Source: Candidatus Binatus sp.
GTDB lineage: Bacteria; Desulfobacterota; Binatia; Binatales; Binataceae
DNA length: 64,000 bases
Direction: 5' to 3'
NCBI RefSeq assembly: GCF_030646925.1
Contig: NZ_JAUSKL010000068.1
Span: forward strand, 1-64,000
Within the stretch, counting starts at the first letter, position 1. Each line of letters opens with the position of its first letter. The notes beneath the pieces are model-generated. The model was given only the letters and a program-made list of their open reading frames with translations, did not search any database and was not told the DNA's origin. Below, in pieces: positions 1 through 9,780 of the stretch. Made by a program: the position numbers and the translations under genes.

Positions 1-455
1 CGATGCAGGTGCTCAAATACTGGGGATGCCGCGTGTTCGTGATGAGTCGCGGCGGGGCGCACCAGGGACTCGCGCGCGAACTCGGCGCCGAATGGATCGG
101 CAAGGCGGACGAGCGGCCGCCCGCGCCGCTCGACGCGGCGATACTGTTCGCACCGGCGGGCGAGTTGGTATTGCCGGCGCTCGAGGCGCTCGATCGCGGC
201 GGCATCCTCGCCGTCGCCGGCATCTACTTAAGTCCGGTACCGACGCTCGATTACGAAAAGCATCTATTCTATGAGAAGGAACTTCGCAGCGTGACGGCGA
301 ACACGCGCGCCGACGGCGAGGAGTTCCTGAAGATCGCCGGCGAGATACCGATCCGCTCGAGCACGATAGCCTTCGGGCTCGGCGAGGCGAACGTCGCACT
401 CCAGATGCTCAAGCACGACCAGATCAAAGGCGCCGCCGTGCTACGAATCTCGTGA
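1..455 (+). CDS. Zinc-type alcohol dehydrogenase family protein, C-terminal part (5' end outside window)
   Basis: The reading frame is already open at the left edge, so only about the last 150 residues are visible. They hold the second half of the Rossmann fold and the C-terminal domain of a medium-chain dehydrogenase/reductase: a DAAILFAPAG stretch, then GGILAVAGI, then the ERxLxSVTANTRADGEEFL region typical of the zinc-binding alcohol dehydrogenase subfamily. The catalytic zinc ligands would lie upstream and cannot be checked. It ends GAAVLRIS before a TGA. Function is NAD(P)-dependent alcohol/aldehyde interconversion by family; substrate unknown. It points toward a convergently oriented minus-strand group. 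Confidence 0.8.
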   Translation, partial: MQVLKYWGCRVFVMSRGGAHQGLARELGAEWIGKADERPPAPLDAAILFAPAGELVLPALEALDRGGILAVAGIYLSPVPTLDYEKHLFYEKELRSVTANTRADGEEFLKIAGEIPIRSSTIAFGLGEANVALQMLKHDQIKGAAVLRIS

Positions 456-502
456 GATTCGCTGCGCGGAAAAATTGCGAGGCTCGATGCGATTGCGATC
501 TG

Positions 503-907
503 CTAGGTCAAATCGGCTTTGCGGCGCGAGAGCAGGATCGCCGTTCCCCAAGTCAGAACCAACGCGAGGATCGAATAAACAATCCCGAAAATCTGTTCGC
601 CGCGCGTCGGCGGCGTCGGATACTTCATCGTGTACAGCGCGAGGTTGATCGTGACGTAGATCGCATAGATGTACGCGATAGTGATCGCGGAGCGGCGCAT
701 CTGCCAGATCGACGATGCGTAGATCAGGAGAAAGACGCCGAGCAGCGGCCCCAGGATTGCGTTCGGCGTATCGCTGAGACGGGTGCCGAAAAAAACCAGG
801 CCGGTGGTCGGACCTTCGAGCCGAAGCGGTTTCAGGATGTCCTCGATTCCGAGCAACACCAGCAGCACCGCCATCGTCGTCAGAATCGCGCCGCGCTTGG
901 AGTTCAT
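503..907 (-). CDS. Small integral membrane protein of unknown function
   Basis: About 134 residues starting at ATG 907; an in-frame GTG at 928 is possible but the ATG gives a normal N-terminus (MNSKRGAIL). Four hydrophobic segments are visible: residues ~6-20 (TTMAVLLVLLGI), ~45-62 (LGPLLGVFLLIYAS), ~70-88 (ITIAYIYAIYVTINLAL) and ~105-125 (IVYSILALVLTWGTAILL), ending in a basic tail RRKAD. I do not recognise the family. It is the last gene of a minus-strand run after the FecR-domain and beta-barrel-like genes, so it may be co-transcribed with them. Confidence 0.6.
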   Translation of the reverse strand: MNSKRGAILTTMAVLLVLLGIEDILKPLRLEGPTTGLVFFGTRLSDTPNAILGPLLGVFLLIYASSIWQMRRSAITIAYIYAIYVTINLALYTMKYPTPPTRGEQIFGIVYSILALVLTWGTAILLSRRKADLT

Positions 908-982
908 GCAACGTACCCCCGTGGGCACTGAACATCACGAAGCCGCGCTTGCGTCAATCTCAATCGCGCCGACGTCTGGCCG

Positions 983-1729
983 CTATTCGTCCCAGCCGAA
1001 GCGGCGCGTGACCGCGATCGTGCCGTAGCCGTGGCTGTTGCCGTAGCCCGCTTGAAAATCGACGCTGGTCTTCCATTCCCTGAACACCACGCCGAAGTCG
1101 GGACCGAACTCCTTCTGCACGCCTGGTACCGAGCCGCCGGCCCAGATCTGTCCACCCGCGCCGACTAGCCACATCAGTTCGCGCGAGGACGCCACCACGA
1201 CGCGCAGATCGACCATGCCGCTGCTAAGGCCGTTGTTGTAAAAGTGATCGCCACTGAACGAAAAGTTGATTGGATGGCGGCTGTGCAAGAAAATCCAGCT
1301 CGAAAAATCGCCTTCGATTCGCGCGCCACTGCTATCGCCGACGTCCCGGCCGCCGAGAATCGTAAGCGAGGTACCCTGGAACGGCATCACGTCGATCCCG
1401 CCCATAAATACTCCGAAGTTGCGTGGCCGAGTGTTCGGCGTCGCAGTCAGCGGATTGTCCCATCCGCCGCCCTGATAGATCTGATAGCCCGCGACGCGCC
1501 CGACTACTCCGATGTAAGGATTCAACGTCTGCTCGAGTTGAAAGCCTTCGTGGCTGGCGGCGTAAAGGCTCTCCGCGCCGATGCCGCTCGCGAAGATCGT
1601 CAGGCTCAGATGCTGCGGATTCGCCGCGGTGAAAAAGTCGGAGTACGGCCACGCGGCGGCGAGCGAGGCGCTCGCGAGAATCAACGCCAGCAGCACAATC
1701 GATGCGAACAGCCGCCTGATGGAAGGCAT
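983..1729 (-). CDS. Secreted beta-rich protein, probable outer-membrane barrel
   Basis: About 248 residues. ATG at 1729 is preferred over an upstream in-frame TTG at 1744 because it directly yields a clean signal peptide (MPSIRRLFAS then LALILASASLAAA) with cleavage near AAA-WPYS. The mature part alternates polar and hydrophobic residues with many Gly and aromatic residues (GVVGRVAGYQIYQGGGW, FGVFMGGIDVMPF, FSGDHFYNN) and ends with an aromatic strand TIAVTRRFGWDE, which resembles porin-like or acyloxyacyl-type barrels. No family is recognised. It starts 28 bases after the FecR-domain gene ends, so the two are probably co-transcribed. Confidence 0.6.
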   Translation of the reverse strand: MPSIRRLFASIVLLALILASASLAAAWPYSDFFTAANPQHLSLTIFASGIGAESLYAASHEGFQLEQTLNPYIGVVGRVAGYQIYQGGGWDNPLTATPNTRPRNFGVFMGGIDVMPFQGTSLTILGGRDVGDSSGARIEGDFSSWIFLHSRHPINFSFSGDHFYNNGLSSGMVDLRVVVASSRELMWLVGAGGQIWAGGSVPGVQKEFGPDFGVVFREWKTSVDFQAGYGNSHGYGTIAVTRRFGWDE

Positions 1730-1757
1730 ATGCACGGCCGTCAATCCTCGCGGCCCG

Positions 1758-2408
1758 TCAGTGATATCCCGGCGATCCCATCTCGCCCATGCCGAGCGGC
1801 GCGGGCGGGGTGGCCGGCGATTCGCACGCGACCGTCGTTTCGTAGCCCTCGTTCACCTGAACCGTCGCCGCTGGATCTGCAGTGTTGGCGACGTTGACCA
1901 GGCCTTTGAATACTTCGACCGTCGTGTAGCGCATGCAGCTTCGATCCTCGGGGCAAGGGCGATCGGCGATGTACGCGGTTTCGAATTCAGTTCCTCGCAC
2001 CGCTGCGACCGCATTAGGAGTGCGGACCTCGAAGTTCGGAGCACCGCCGAGTCCCACGTTAACGATCGCGCGCAGATGATTCGCCCAAAGACCAATCGAC
2101 GCAGCGACCGACTTGCTCGGGTCTATCGTGTATTGATCGATCGTGAAGGAGCCGGATTCCGACAATTCCAGTTTGCTGCCGTCGCGGAACTGCATGGTCA
2201 ATTGCGCTTTCGCCGCCGTGCGCAGTTTATCGTGGATCTCGACCGGCATCGCCGCGACGACGTCCATCTCTTTTCCCGCGCGCTCGAGCTTCGCCGTCCC
2301 GGTGACCTTCGTCACCTCGCCGACCGCGCCTTGTGCGAAGGCCGGAATGGGCACCGACGCTATGATCGAGATGCTCGCAATCAGTAATGACCGAAGTAGC
2401 TGGCGCAT
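1758..2408 (-). CDS. FecR-domain periplasmic protein
   Basis: 216 residues with a signal peptide (residues 1-25, ending PAFAQ) followed by a FecR domain: GEVTKVTGTAKLERAG, then GDKL-like EIHDKLRTAAKAQLTMQFRDGSKLELSE, then the characteristic TPNAVAAVRGTEFETAY motif. It lacks the transmembrane anti-sigma part of true FecR, so it is a stand-alone secreted FecR-domain protein of the type often found with lipoproteins or autotransporter-like proteins. A cysteine pair (CPEDRSC) in the C-terminal half could form a disulfide. First gene of the minus-strand group; divergent from nuoB with a 203-base shared upstream region. Confidence 0.8.
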   Translation of the reverse strand: MRQLLRSLLIASISIIASVPIPAFAQGAVGEVTKVTGTAKLERAGKEMDVVAAMPVEIHDKLRTAAKAQLTMQFRDGSKLELSESGSFTIDQYTIDPSKSVAASIGLWANHLRAIVNVGLGGAPNFEVRTPNAVAAVRGTEFETAYIADRPCPEDRSCMRYTTVEVFKGLVNVANTADPAATVQVNEGYETTVACESPATPPAPLGMGEMGSPGYH

Positions 2409-2531
2409 AGGTTCATTCCAGCAAATATCCTTTGCAGGTTGCTCGACCTATTGCACGGATTTCGCCGAGCCGCGGGTTGTCGGCGAATTGCAGTTTTGCT
2501 GAACTCGCGGGGCGCGTTTCATTGGGGTTCG

Positions 2532-2561
2532 TTGACCGCCTCCAACGATGCTTGCTAGCCT
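2532..2561 (+). promoter_or_regulatory. Candidate sigma-70-type promoter of nuoBFG
   Basis: TTGACC (2532-2537) and TAGCCT (2556-2561) separated by 18 bases lie about 50 bases upstream of the nuoB ATG, in the divergent gap with the FecR-domain gene. Match by eye only; the -10 box is weak. Confidence 0.3.
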
Positions 2562-2611
2562 TTGATTCGACTCAATCAACGTATATAAAGCCGCAGAGGC
2601 ATCAAAATTAG

Positions 2612-3148
2612 ATGGCTGAAATTACAAACGGGAATCAGTTGTCCAAGGGCGACGAGATTCTGCTCGGCGATACCGCGGTGCTGACCCGCCTCGACAAGGC
2701 GATCGGCTGGGCGCGCAAGTTCTCGATTTTTCCATATCCGTTCGCGACTGCGTGCTGTGCGATGGAGTACATGGCGCTCTCGATGACGCCGTACGATATC
2801 GATCGATTCGGCGCGCTGCTGCCGCGATTTACACCGCGCCAGGCCGACCTGCTGATGGTGATCGGCACGGTGACGGTGCGGCAGGGTCCGATTCTGCGCC
2901 GCGTTTACGATCAGATGGCCGAGCCCAAGTGGGTGATGGCGTTCGGCGCGTGCGCTTCGACCGGCGGCTTCTACGACAACTACGCGACGCTGCCGGGAAT
3001 CGATCGAATCGTGCCGGTTGATGTGTACGTGCCGGGATGCCCGCCGCGGCCCGAGGGCGTGCTCGACGCGCTGATGGCGTTGCAGCGGAAAATTCAGGGG
3101 CAGAAGCAGAAACTGATGGCGCTCGACGAGAAGCATCAGACGGCCTGA
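2612..3148 (+). CDS. nuoB: NADH-quinone oxidoreductase subunit B
   Basis: 178 residues. Subunit of the peripheral arm of complex I that carries iron-sulfur cluster N2, the last electron carrier before quinone. The four N2 ligands are visible: tandem Cys48-Cys49 in FATACCAMEYM, Cys114 in GACASTGG and Cys143 in VYVPGCPPRPEG. Length is normal for NuoB. Followed 27 bases later by nuoF, with nuoC, nuoD and nuoE missing between them; in most bacteria nuoB sits beside nuoA/nuoC/nuoD, so complex I genes must be dispersed in this genome. Membrane-associated cytoplasmic enzyme. Confidence 0.97.
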   Translation: MAEITNGNQLSKGDEILLGDTAVLTRLDKAIGWARKFSIFPYPFATACCAMEYMALSMTPYDIDRFGALLPRFTPRQADLLMVIGTVTVRQGPILRRVYDQMAEPKWVMAFGACASTGGFYDNYATLPGIDRIVPVDVYVPGCPPRPEGVLDALMALQRKIQGQKQKLMALDEKHQTA

Positions 3149-3175
3149 CCGATCACGCCGAACTACTGAGACATC

Positions 3176-4471
3176 ATGGAACGGATTCTCACGCGCTGGA
3201 TGGATATCCCTGAGCTACGCAAGCTGGACGTGTACCTCGCCAACGGCGGTTACAAGGCCGTGCGCAAGGCCCTGTTCGAGATGAAGCCCGAGGAGATCAT
3301 CAACGAGGTTAAGAGCTCGAATTTGCGCGGACGCGGCGGCGCGGCGTTTCCGACCGGCGTGAAGTGGAGCTTTATCCCGAAAGAATCGAAGAAGCCGGTT
3401 TACCTGTGCTGCAACGCGGACGAGAGCGAGCCGGGCACGTTTGCGAATCGCTACGAGCTCGAGAACGATCCGCACGGGATGCTCGAGGGCGTGATAATCG
3501 CGTGCCGGGCGGTCGGGGCGCATACCGCATACGTATATTTGCGCGGCGAATTTTCGATTCAGAAAAAAATCCTCGACGGCGCGATCGCGGAAGCCTACGC
3601 GAAGAATCTGCTTGGCAAGAACATCATTCGTTCGGGCTTCGACCTCGAGGTGTACACTCATCGCGGAGCTGGCGCTTATATCTGCGGCGAAGAAACCGGG
3701 CTGCTCGAATCGCTCGAGGGCAAGCGCGCGTATCCGCGCAATCGTCCGCCGTTCCCGGCAATCCAGGGTGCGTTCGCGTCGCCGACCGTAGTTAACAATG
3801 TCGAGACGCTGTCGAACGTCCCGCATATCATCAATCGCGGCGCGGACTGGTACAAAGCGATCGGGCCGGAGAAAAGTCCGGGACCGAAGCTGTTCTGCCT
3901 CTCGGGACACGTGAACAAGCCGGGACTGTACGAACTGCCGATGGGCTTTCCGCTGAAGGATCTCATCTATGATGTCGGCGGCGGCATCCTCGACGGCAAG
4001 GCGCTGAAGGGCGTTATCCCCGGCGGTTCGTCGTTCCCGATCTTCACCGCCGAGGAAGCGGTCAAGGTCAACATGGATTTTGATTCGGTGCGCGCGGCCG
4101 GATCGCTGATGGGCACCGCGGGCGTGATGGTCATGCACGAGGATACCTGCATGGTCGATGCGCTCAAGACGATCGCACATTTCTATCATCATGAATCATG
4201 CGGGCAGTGCACGCCGTGCCGCGAAGGATGCGGCTGGATCGAGAAACTGCTCATCGATCTCGAAGCGGGCCGCGGCAAGATGGACGACCTGAAAATCCTG
4301 ATCGACGTCGCGGTCAACATGGAAGGCAACACGATCTGCGTGCTGGCGGACAGTCTCTCGATGCCAGTAAAAAGCTTTGTGCCGAAGTATCGCGACGAAT
4401 TCGAAGCTCACGTGAAACTCGGGCGATGCCCGTTCAAGACTGGCGAGCAGAAACCCGCAGAGGCCGCCTGA
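3176..4471 (+). CDS. nuoF: NADH-quinone oxidoreductase subunit F (NADH/FMN-binding)
   Basis: 431 residues, full length. Binds NADH and FMN and holds cluster N3. The FMN-binding RGRGGAAFPTG motif is at residues 51-61, the glycine-rich NADH region GAGAYICGEETGLLESLEG at 164-182, and N3 ligands Cys342, Cys345, Cys348 (SCGQCTPCREG) plus Cys388. Lies between nuoB and nuoG in one probable transcript. Its usual partner NuoE (24 kDa subunit, cluster N1a) is not encoded next to it, so it must be elsewhere or absent. Confidence 0.97.
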   Translation: MERILTRWMDIPELRKLDVYLANGGYKAVRKALFEMKPEEIINEVKSSNLRGRGGAAFPTGVKWSFIPKESKKPVYLCCNADESEPGTFANRYELENDPHGMLEGVIIACRAVGAHTAYVYLRGEFSIQKKILDGAIAEAYAKNLLGKNIIRSGFDLEVYTHRGAGAYICGEETGLLESLEGKRAYPRNRPPFPAIQGAFASPTVVNNVETLSNVPHIINRGADWYKAIGPEKSPGPKLFCLSGHVNKPGLYELPMGFPLKDLIYDVGGGILDGKALKGVIPGGSSFPIFTAEEAVKVNMDFDSVRAAGSLMGTAGVMVMHEDTCMVDALKTIAHFYHHESCGQCTPCREGCGWIEKLLIDLEAGRGKMDDLKILIDVAVNMEGNTICVLADSLSMPVKSFVPKYRDEFEAHVKLGRCPFKTGEQKPAEAA

Positions 4472-4505
4472 GCGCGCCGCCGAATCATCGGGAAAATTCA
4501 TCCAG

Positions 4506-6092
4506 ATGCCCAAGCTTACGATTGACGGTAAGGAAGTCGAAGCGGCCGACGGTCTGAATCTGATCCAGGCGGCCGAGCACGTTGGAATCGAGATACCGCA
4601 CTACTGCTATCATCCGGCGCTGACGATCGTCGGCAACTGCCGGATGTGTTTGGTCGAGATCGAGAAAGCACCCAAGCTGCAGATTGCCTGCAACACCAAA
4701 GTCGCGGAAGGGATGGTCGTTCACACCCGCAGCGACAAGGCGAAGGCCGCGCAGCGAGCGGTGCTCGAGTTTTTGCTAATCAATCATCCGATCGATTGTC
4801 CGATCTGCGATCAGGCGGGCGAATGCAAGCTGCAAGACTACTACATGGATTACGACCAGGCGCCGTCGCGCTTCCCGCTCGCCGAAAAAAATCGCAAGGG
4901 CAAGGCGCTCGATATCGGCTCCGATGTGATGCTCGATCAGGAGCGATGCATCCTGTGCGCGCGCTGCACGCGATTTTTCGATGAAGTGACAAAGACGTCG
5001 GAGTTGGCGATTTTCGAGCGCGGCGATCACAATCGTATCGACATCAATCCGGGACAGCCGATCAATAACAAGTACGCGGGCAACGTGATCGATATTTGCC
5101 CAGTCGGCGCGCTTACCGAAAAAGATTTTCGGTTCCGCATGCGCGTCTGGTATCTGCATCGGACGGCGTCAGTGTGCGCCGGCTGCGAGCGCGGATGCTC
5201 GATCGATATTCATCAGCAGCGCGGACGAATCTACCGCTACAAGCCGCGCTTCAACCCGGGCGTGAACGATTACTGGATGTGCGATGAGGGCCGCCACAGT
5301 TTCCTCGGTTTGCAGCATGAGACGCGGTTAACTACGCCGCTGGTGCAGTCCAAGGACGAGTTGATCGCCGAGACGTGGGGCGAGGCGATTCGGCGCGCGG
5401 CGACGATTATCGGAAATTTCAAGCATCAGAACGGCGCGCGCTCGATCGGCCTGGTGATCGATGCGCATGCGACCAATGAAGAAGCGTTCGCGCTCAAGCA
5501 ACTGATGAACACGGCGATCGGATCGGATCGAATCGCGGGACTTAGCTGGTCGCCGCCGGGCGCGAGCGGCGATGACGATTTGCTGATTCGCGCGAACAAG
5601 AATCCGAACACGCGCGGGCTCGCGGCGCTGGGTATCGCCGCAGATGGCCTTGATTCGATGGCGCTAGCGGTCGCGGCGGGCGAACTCAAGATGCTGATCG
5701 CGTTTCGCGCCGATATTGTGCGCGCGCTCGGCGAAGCCGAGTTTATCAAGCGCTTCGGCGCGCTCGATTATCTCTTGGTGCTCTCGACCGATGCGAATGA
5801 GACCTGCCAGATGGCGAACCAGGTCTGGCCGCTCGCGGCTTATCCGGAAATCGACGGCAGCTTCACCAATTTCAAGGGCCGCGTGCAGCGGATTCGCGAG
5901 GCGTTCCCCCCGCCGGGCGATGCGCTTTCGGGACTCGAGGCAATCACGCGATTGGGACACGCACTCGACGGCGCCGAGCGGCCAAAAACGGCGGAGGCGG
6001 TGTTCGCTGAGATGGCAAATCAGGTGCCGGCGTTCAAAGGACTCAATTTCGACGGCTTGGGACTGCACGGCCTCGACCTGTCGAAAGGATAG
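4506..6092 (+). CDS. nuoG: NADH-quinone oxidoreductase subunit G, short form with N7 cluster site
   Basis: 528 residues. N-terminal ferredoxin-like part binds N1b (Cys34, 45, 48, 62), N5 (His94, Cys98, 101, 107) and N4 (Cys148, 151, 154, 198). Next come Cys224-x2-Cys227-x3-Cys231-x27-Cys259, the exact spacing of the extra cluster N7 found in some bacterial NuoG proteins. The C-terminal molybdopterin-oxidoreductase-like region is present but short (many NuoG are 700-900 residues); no molybdenum-binding function is expected. The end (GLGLHGLDLSKG) looks natural rather than truncated. Last gene of the nuoB-nuoF-nuoG cluster. Confidence 0.95.
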   Translation: MPKLTIDGKEVEAADGLNLIQAAEHVGIEIPHYCYHPALTIVGNCRMCLVEIEKAPKLQIACNTKVAEGMVVHTRSDKAKAAQRAVLEFLLINHPIDCPICDQAGECKLQDYYMDYDQAPSRFPLAEKNRKGKALDIGSDVMLDQERCILCARCTRFFDEVTKTSELAIFERGDHNRIDINPGQPINNKYAGNVIDICPVGALTEKDFRFRMRVWYLHRTASVCAGCERGCSIDIHQQRGRIYRYKPRFNPGVNDYWMCDEGRHSFLGLQHETRLTTPLVQSKDELIAETWGEAIRRAATIIGNFKHQNGARSIGLVIDAHATNEEAFALKQLMNTAIGSDRIAGLSWSPPGASGDDDLLIRANKNPNTRGLAALGIAADGLDSMALAVAAGELKMLIAFRADIVRALGEAEFIKRFGALDYLLVLSTDANETCQMANQVWPLAAYPEIDGSFTNFKGRVQRIREAFPPPGDALSGLEAITRLGHALDGAERPKTAEAVFAEMANQVPAFKGLNFDGLGLHGLDLSKG

Positions 6093-6142
6093 GTCGCGCC
6101 AAGTTCTGCCTTGATGCCGATCCGCCTGACGCCTCGTTTCGA

Positions 6143-6210
6143 GTCATTTCGAACGGAGTTGAGAAATCCCGGATCCGGGTTCCCTCGTCGCAAGGCTCCA
6201 TCGGGATGAC
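6143..6210. repeat. Dispersed repeat A, copy 1
   Basis: A 68-base unit bounded by GTCAT and ATGAC with the inner palindrome CCCGGATCCGGG. An inverted, closely matching copy lies at 26622-26688 (shared blocks CCCGGATCCGGG, TTCCCTCGTCGCAAGGCT and GGGATGACAC). Typical of intergenic REP-like elements; no coding content. Confidence 0.7.
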
Positions 6211-6239
6211 ACGGAACCCATGCCCGACCTGCCCAATTT

Positions 6240-6282
6240 GTCATTCTGAGCCGAAGGCTGCGCAGGCGAAGAATCCCGGATC
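6240..6282. repeat. Dispersed repeat B, copy 1
   Basis: A unit beginning GTCATTCTGAG and ending GAATCCCGGATCT. A near-identical inverted copy lies at 54943-54986 just after valS. The GTCATTCTGAG end resembles that of repeat A (GTCATTTCGA), so A and B may be relatives. Confidence 0.65.
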
Positions 6283-6313
6283 TGTTTTCTGGCTTTTGTT
6301 TATGCGCCGACTG

Positions 6314-6380
6314 CACCCTCACCCGCCTCATCGCTAACGCGCTTCGTTGACCTCTCCCGTAACAAAGCGGGCGAGGTAAG
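6314..6380. repeat. Dispersed repeat C, copy 1
   Basis: Begins ACCCTCACCCGCCTC and ends with the stem CCTCTCCCGT / GCGGGCGAGGT. An inverted copy lies at 58998-59063 and the stem part recurs at 59234-59259. No coding content. Confidence 0.6.
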
Positions 6381-6406
6381 GAATTCAGGCGACCGCATCG
6401 GAACGG

Positions 6407-6432
6407 CGGCTCTGAACGTCCGTTCAGAGCCG
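6407..6432. promoter_or_regulatory. Perfect 26-base palindrome upstream of the acyl-CoA dehydrogenase/mutase genes
   Basis: CGGCTCTGAACG and its exact reverse complement are separated by TC. No T-tract follows on either side, so it is less like a terminator than an operator; the core CTGAACG-TC-CGTTCAG has the form of a TetR-family site. It lies 150 bases before the first gene of the acyl-CoA mutase cluster. Hairpin/REP function remains possible because repeats surround it. Confidence 0.45.
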
Positions 6433-6581
6433 ATCGTAAATTCGCCGCGCGTTTCTATCGACCCCATCGACGCTCTAAGCTACAAGTGGATCGTCGAGCA
6501 TAATGGGTGGATCGGTTTGCTAATGAGGTACCGAAGCCTGCAATGACATCTGAGGGGGCCAGCTTAGGTATTTAGGTAAAG

Positions 6582-7727
6582 ATGGATCTTGAATTGACTG
6601 AGGCGCAACGCAGCGCGCGCGATACCGCGCGCCGCTTTGCGCGCGAAAAGCTCGGGCCGATCGGCGTCGAAGCCGACCGAACCCATCGCTTTCCGCAGGC
6701 CGCCGTCGACGAACTCGCGAAACTCGGGATGCTCGGAATTTTTCTGCCCGAGCAGTATGGCGGCGCCGGCCTCGATCACGTCAGCTATTCGCTGGTGCTC
6801 GAGGAGCTGGCCGTCGAATGCGCTTCGACCGCGGTGATCATGTCGGCGCATTGTTCGCTCGCGTCGTGGCCGATTCTCGGCCTCGGCTCCGAGCATCAGA
6901 AGAATCATTTTCTGCCGAAGATGGCAACGGGTGAATGGCTCGGATGCTTTGCGTTGACGGAGCCGCAGGCGGGCTCCGACGCCGCCGGCCAGAAGACCCG
7001 CGCTGTGCTCGATGGCGACTCGTACGTGATCAACGGCACCAAGAATTTCATTACCAACGCGCCGCAATCTAAGGTTGCGATCGTGTTTGCGATGACTCAG
7101 CCCGAGAAGGGGCATCACGGGATCAGTGCGTTCGCGGTCGAGACCGATACGCCGGGATGGGCGGTTACGCGGGTCGAAGACAAGATGGGAATCCATGGCG
7201 CGCATTCGGCGCAACTGAGTTTCTCCGATATGCGCGTGCCGCGCGAGAACTTGTTGATGGGCGAAGGGCAGGGCTTCAAGGTTGCAATGAAAACGCTCGA
7301 CGGCGGACGGATTGGGATCGCGTCGCAGGCGCTGGGAATCGCGCGCGCGTCGCTCGAGGCGTCGCTGAAGTACGCGCAGGATCGCACCACCTTCGGCAAG
7401 CCGATCGCGCAATACCAGGCGATTCAGTGGAAGCTCGCCGACATGGCGGTCGAGATCGATGCGGCGCGCCTGCTGACTCATCGCGCGGCCACGCTGAAGG
7501 ATCGCGGTCTCGCGTGCACCAAGGAATCCGCGATGGCAAAATTGTTCGCCGCGGAAACCGCGATGAAATCCGCGACTGAAGCCGTGCAAATCCACGGCGG
7601 CTATGGTTATACGAAAGAGTTCAAAGTCGAGCGCTATTTTCGCGACGCGAAGATCACTGAAATTTACGAAGGCACTTCCGAGATTCAACGCCTGGTGATC
7701 GCGGGCAGCGTGCTCGAGAACCGTTGA
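6582..7727 (+). CDS. Acyl-CoA dehydrogenase
   Basis: 381 residues, the normal length of a short/medium-chain acyl-CoA dehydrogenase. It introduces the alpha-beta double bond of an acyl-CoA using FAD and passes electrons to ETF. Visible are the substrate/FAD loop [13 protein letters not shown], the second FAD segment [22 protein letters not shown], the C-terminal [19 protein letters not shown] and the catalytic Glu363 in IYEGTSEIQ. First gene of a four-gene cluster; its TGA overlaps the Shine-Dalgarno region of the mutase gene. Given the mutase signature, isobutyryl-CoA or another branched short acyl-CoA is a reasonable but unproven substrate. Confidence 0.95.
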   Translation: MDLELTEAQRSARDTARRFAREKLGPIGVEADRTHRFPQAAVDELAKLGMLGIFLPEQYGGAGLDHVSYSLVLEELAVECASTAVIMSAHCSLASWPILGLGSEHQKNHFLPKMATGEWLGCFALTEPQAGSDAAGQKTRAVLDGDSYVINGTKNFITNAPQSKVAIVFAMTQPEKGHHGISAFAVETDTPGWAVTRVEDKMGIHGAHSAQLSFSDMRVPRENLLMGEGQGFKVAMKTLDGGRIGIASQALGIARASLEASLKYAQDRTTFGKPIAQYQAIQWKLADMAVEIDAARLLTHRAATLKDRGLACTKESAMAKLFAAETAMKSATEAVQIHGGYGYTKEFKVERYFRDAKITEIYEGTSEIQRLVIAGSVLENR

Positions 7728-7735
7728 GGTCAAAC

Positions 7736-9366
<1,631 letters not shown>

Positions 9367-9367
<1 letters not shown>

Positions 9368-9771
9368 TGGCAGAAAAGAGACTTCGCATACTGGTGGCGA
9401 AACCGGGACTTGACGGGCACGATCGCGGCGCGAAGATAATCGCGCGGGCGTTGCGCGACGGCGGCTTCGAGGTGATCTACACCGGCTTGCATCAGACGCC
9501 CGAGATGATCGCTCAGGCCGCGGTGCAGGAAGACGCCGACGCGGTCGGACTCAGCGTGCTGTCGGGCGCGCACATGACGCTTTTTCCCGAGGTGATGCGG
9601 CTGCTGAAGGAGCGCGGCGCCGCCGATGTAGCGGTGTTTGGCGGCGGGATCATTCCCGACGACGACGTTGTCAAATTGAAGGAGATGGGGGTGCGGCAGA
9701 TTTTTACGCCGGGCGCATCGACCGAAGACATTATCAAGTGGGTGCGCGAAAACGTCGCGCCGCGGCAATAG
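9367..9771 (+). CDS. B12-binding small subunit of the acyl-CoA mutase
   Basis: 134 residues starting at ATG 9367, which overlaps the last base of the large-subunit stop codon, so translation is coupled. It is a stand-alone cobalamin-binding Rossmann-like domain: DGHDRG (residues 16-21, His18 being the lower axial cobalt ligand), the GLSVLSGAH segment that packs against the nucleotide tail, and the [10 protein letters not shown] loop. Forms the active enzyme with the preceding subunit. No MeaB-type GTPase chaperone gene is nearby. Confidence 0.95.
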
Positions 9772-9780
9772 GTCCGGCCG

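Larger units (their letters stand above)
6093..6581. other. 489-base intergenic gap built of short repeats and a long palindrome
   Basis: No credible coding region. Reading left to right it holds three dispersed repeat units (6143-6210, 6240-6282, 6314-6380) that recur elsewhere in the window, then a perfect 26-base palindrome (6407-6432), then about 150 bases of leader before the acyl-CoA dehydrogenase gene. Confidence 0.8.

Noticed and set aside
7728-7735. Cobalamin riboswitch for the B12 mutase
   Set aside because: The mutase gene follows the acyl-CoA dehydrogenase directly, and the 6093-6581 leader shows no B12-box-like sequence.
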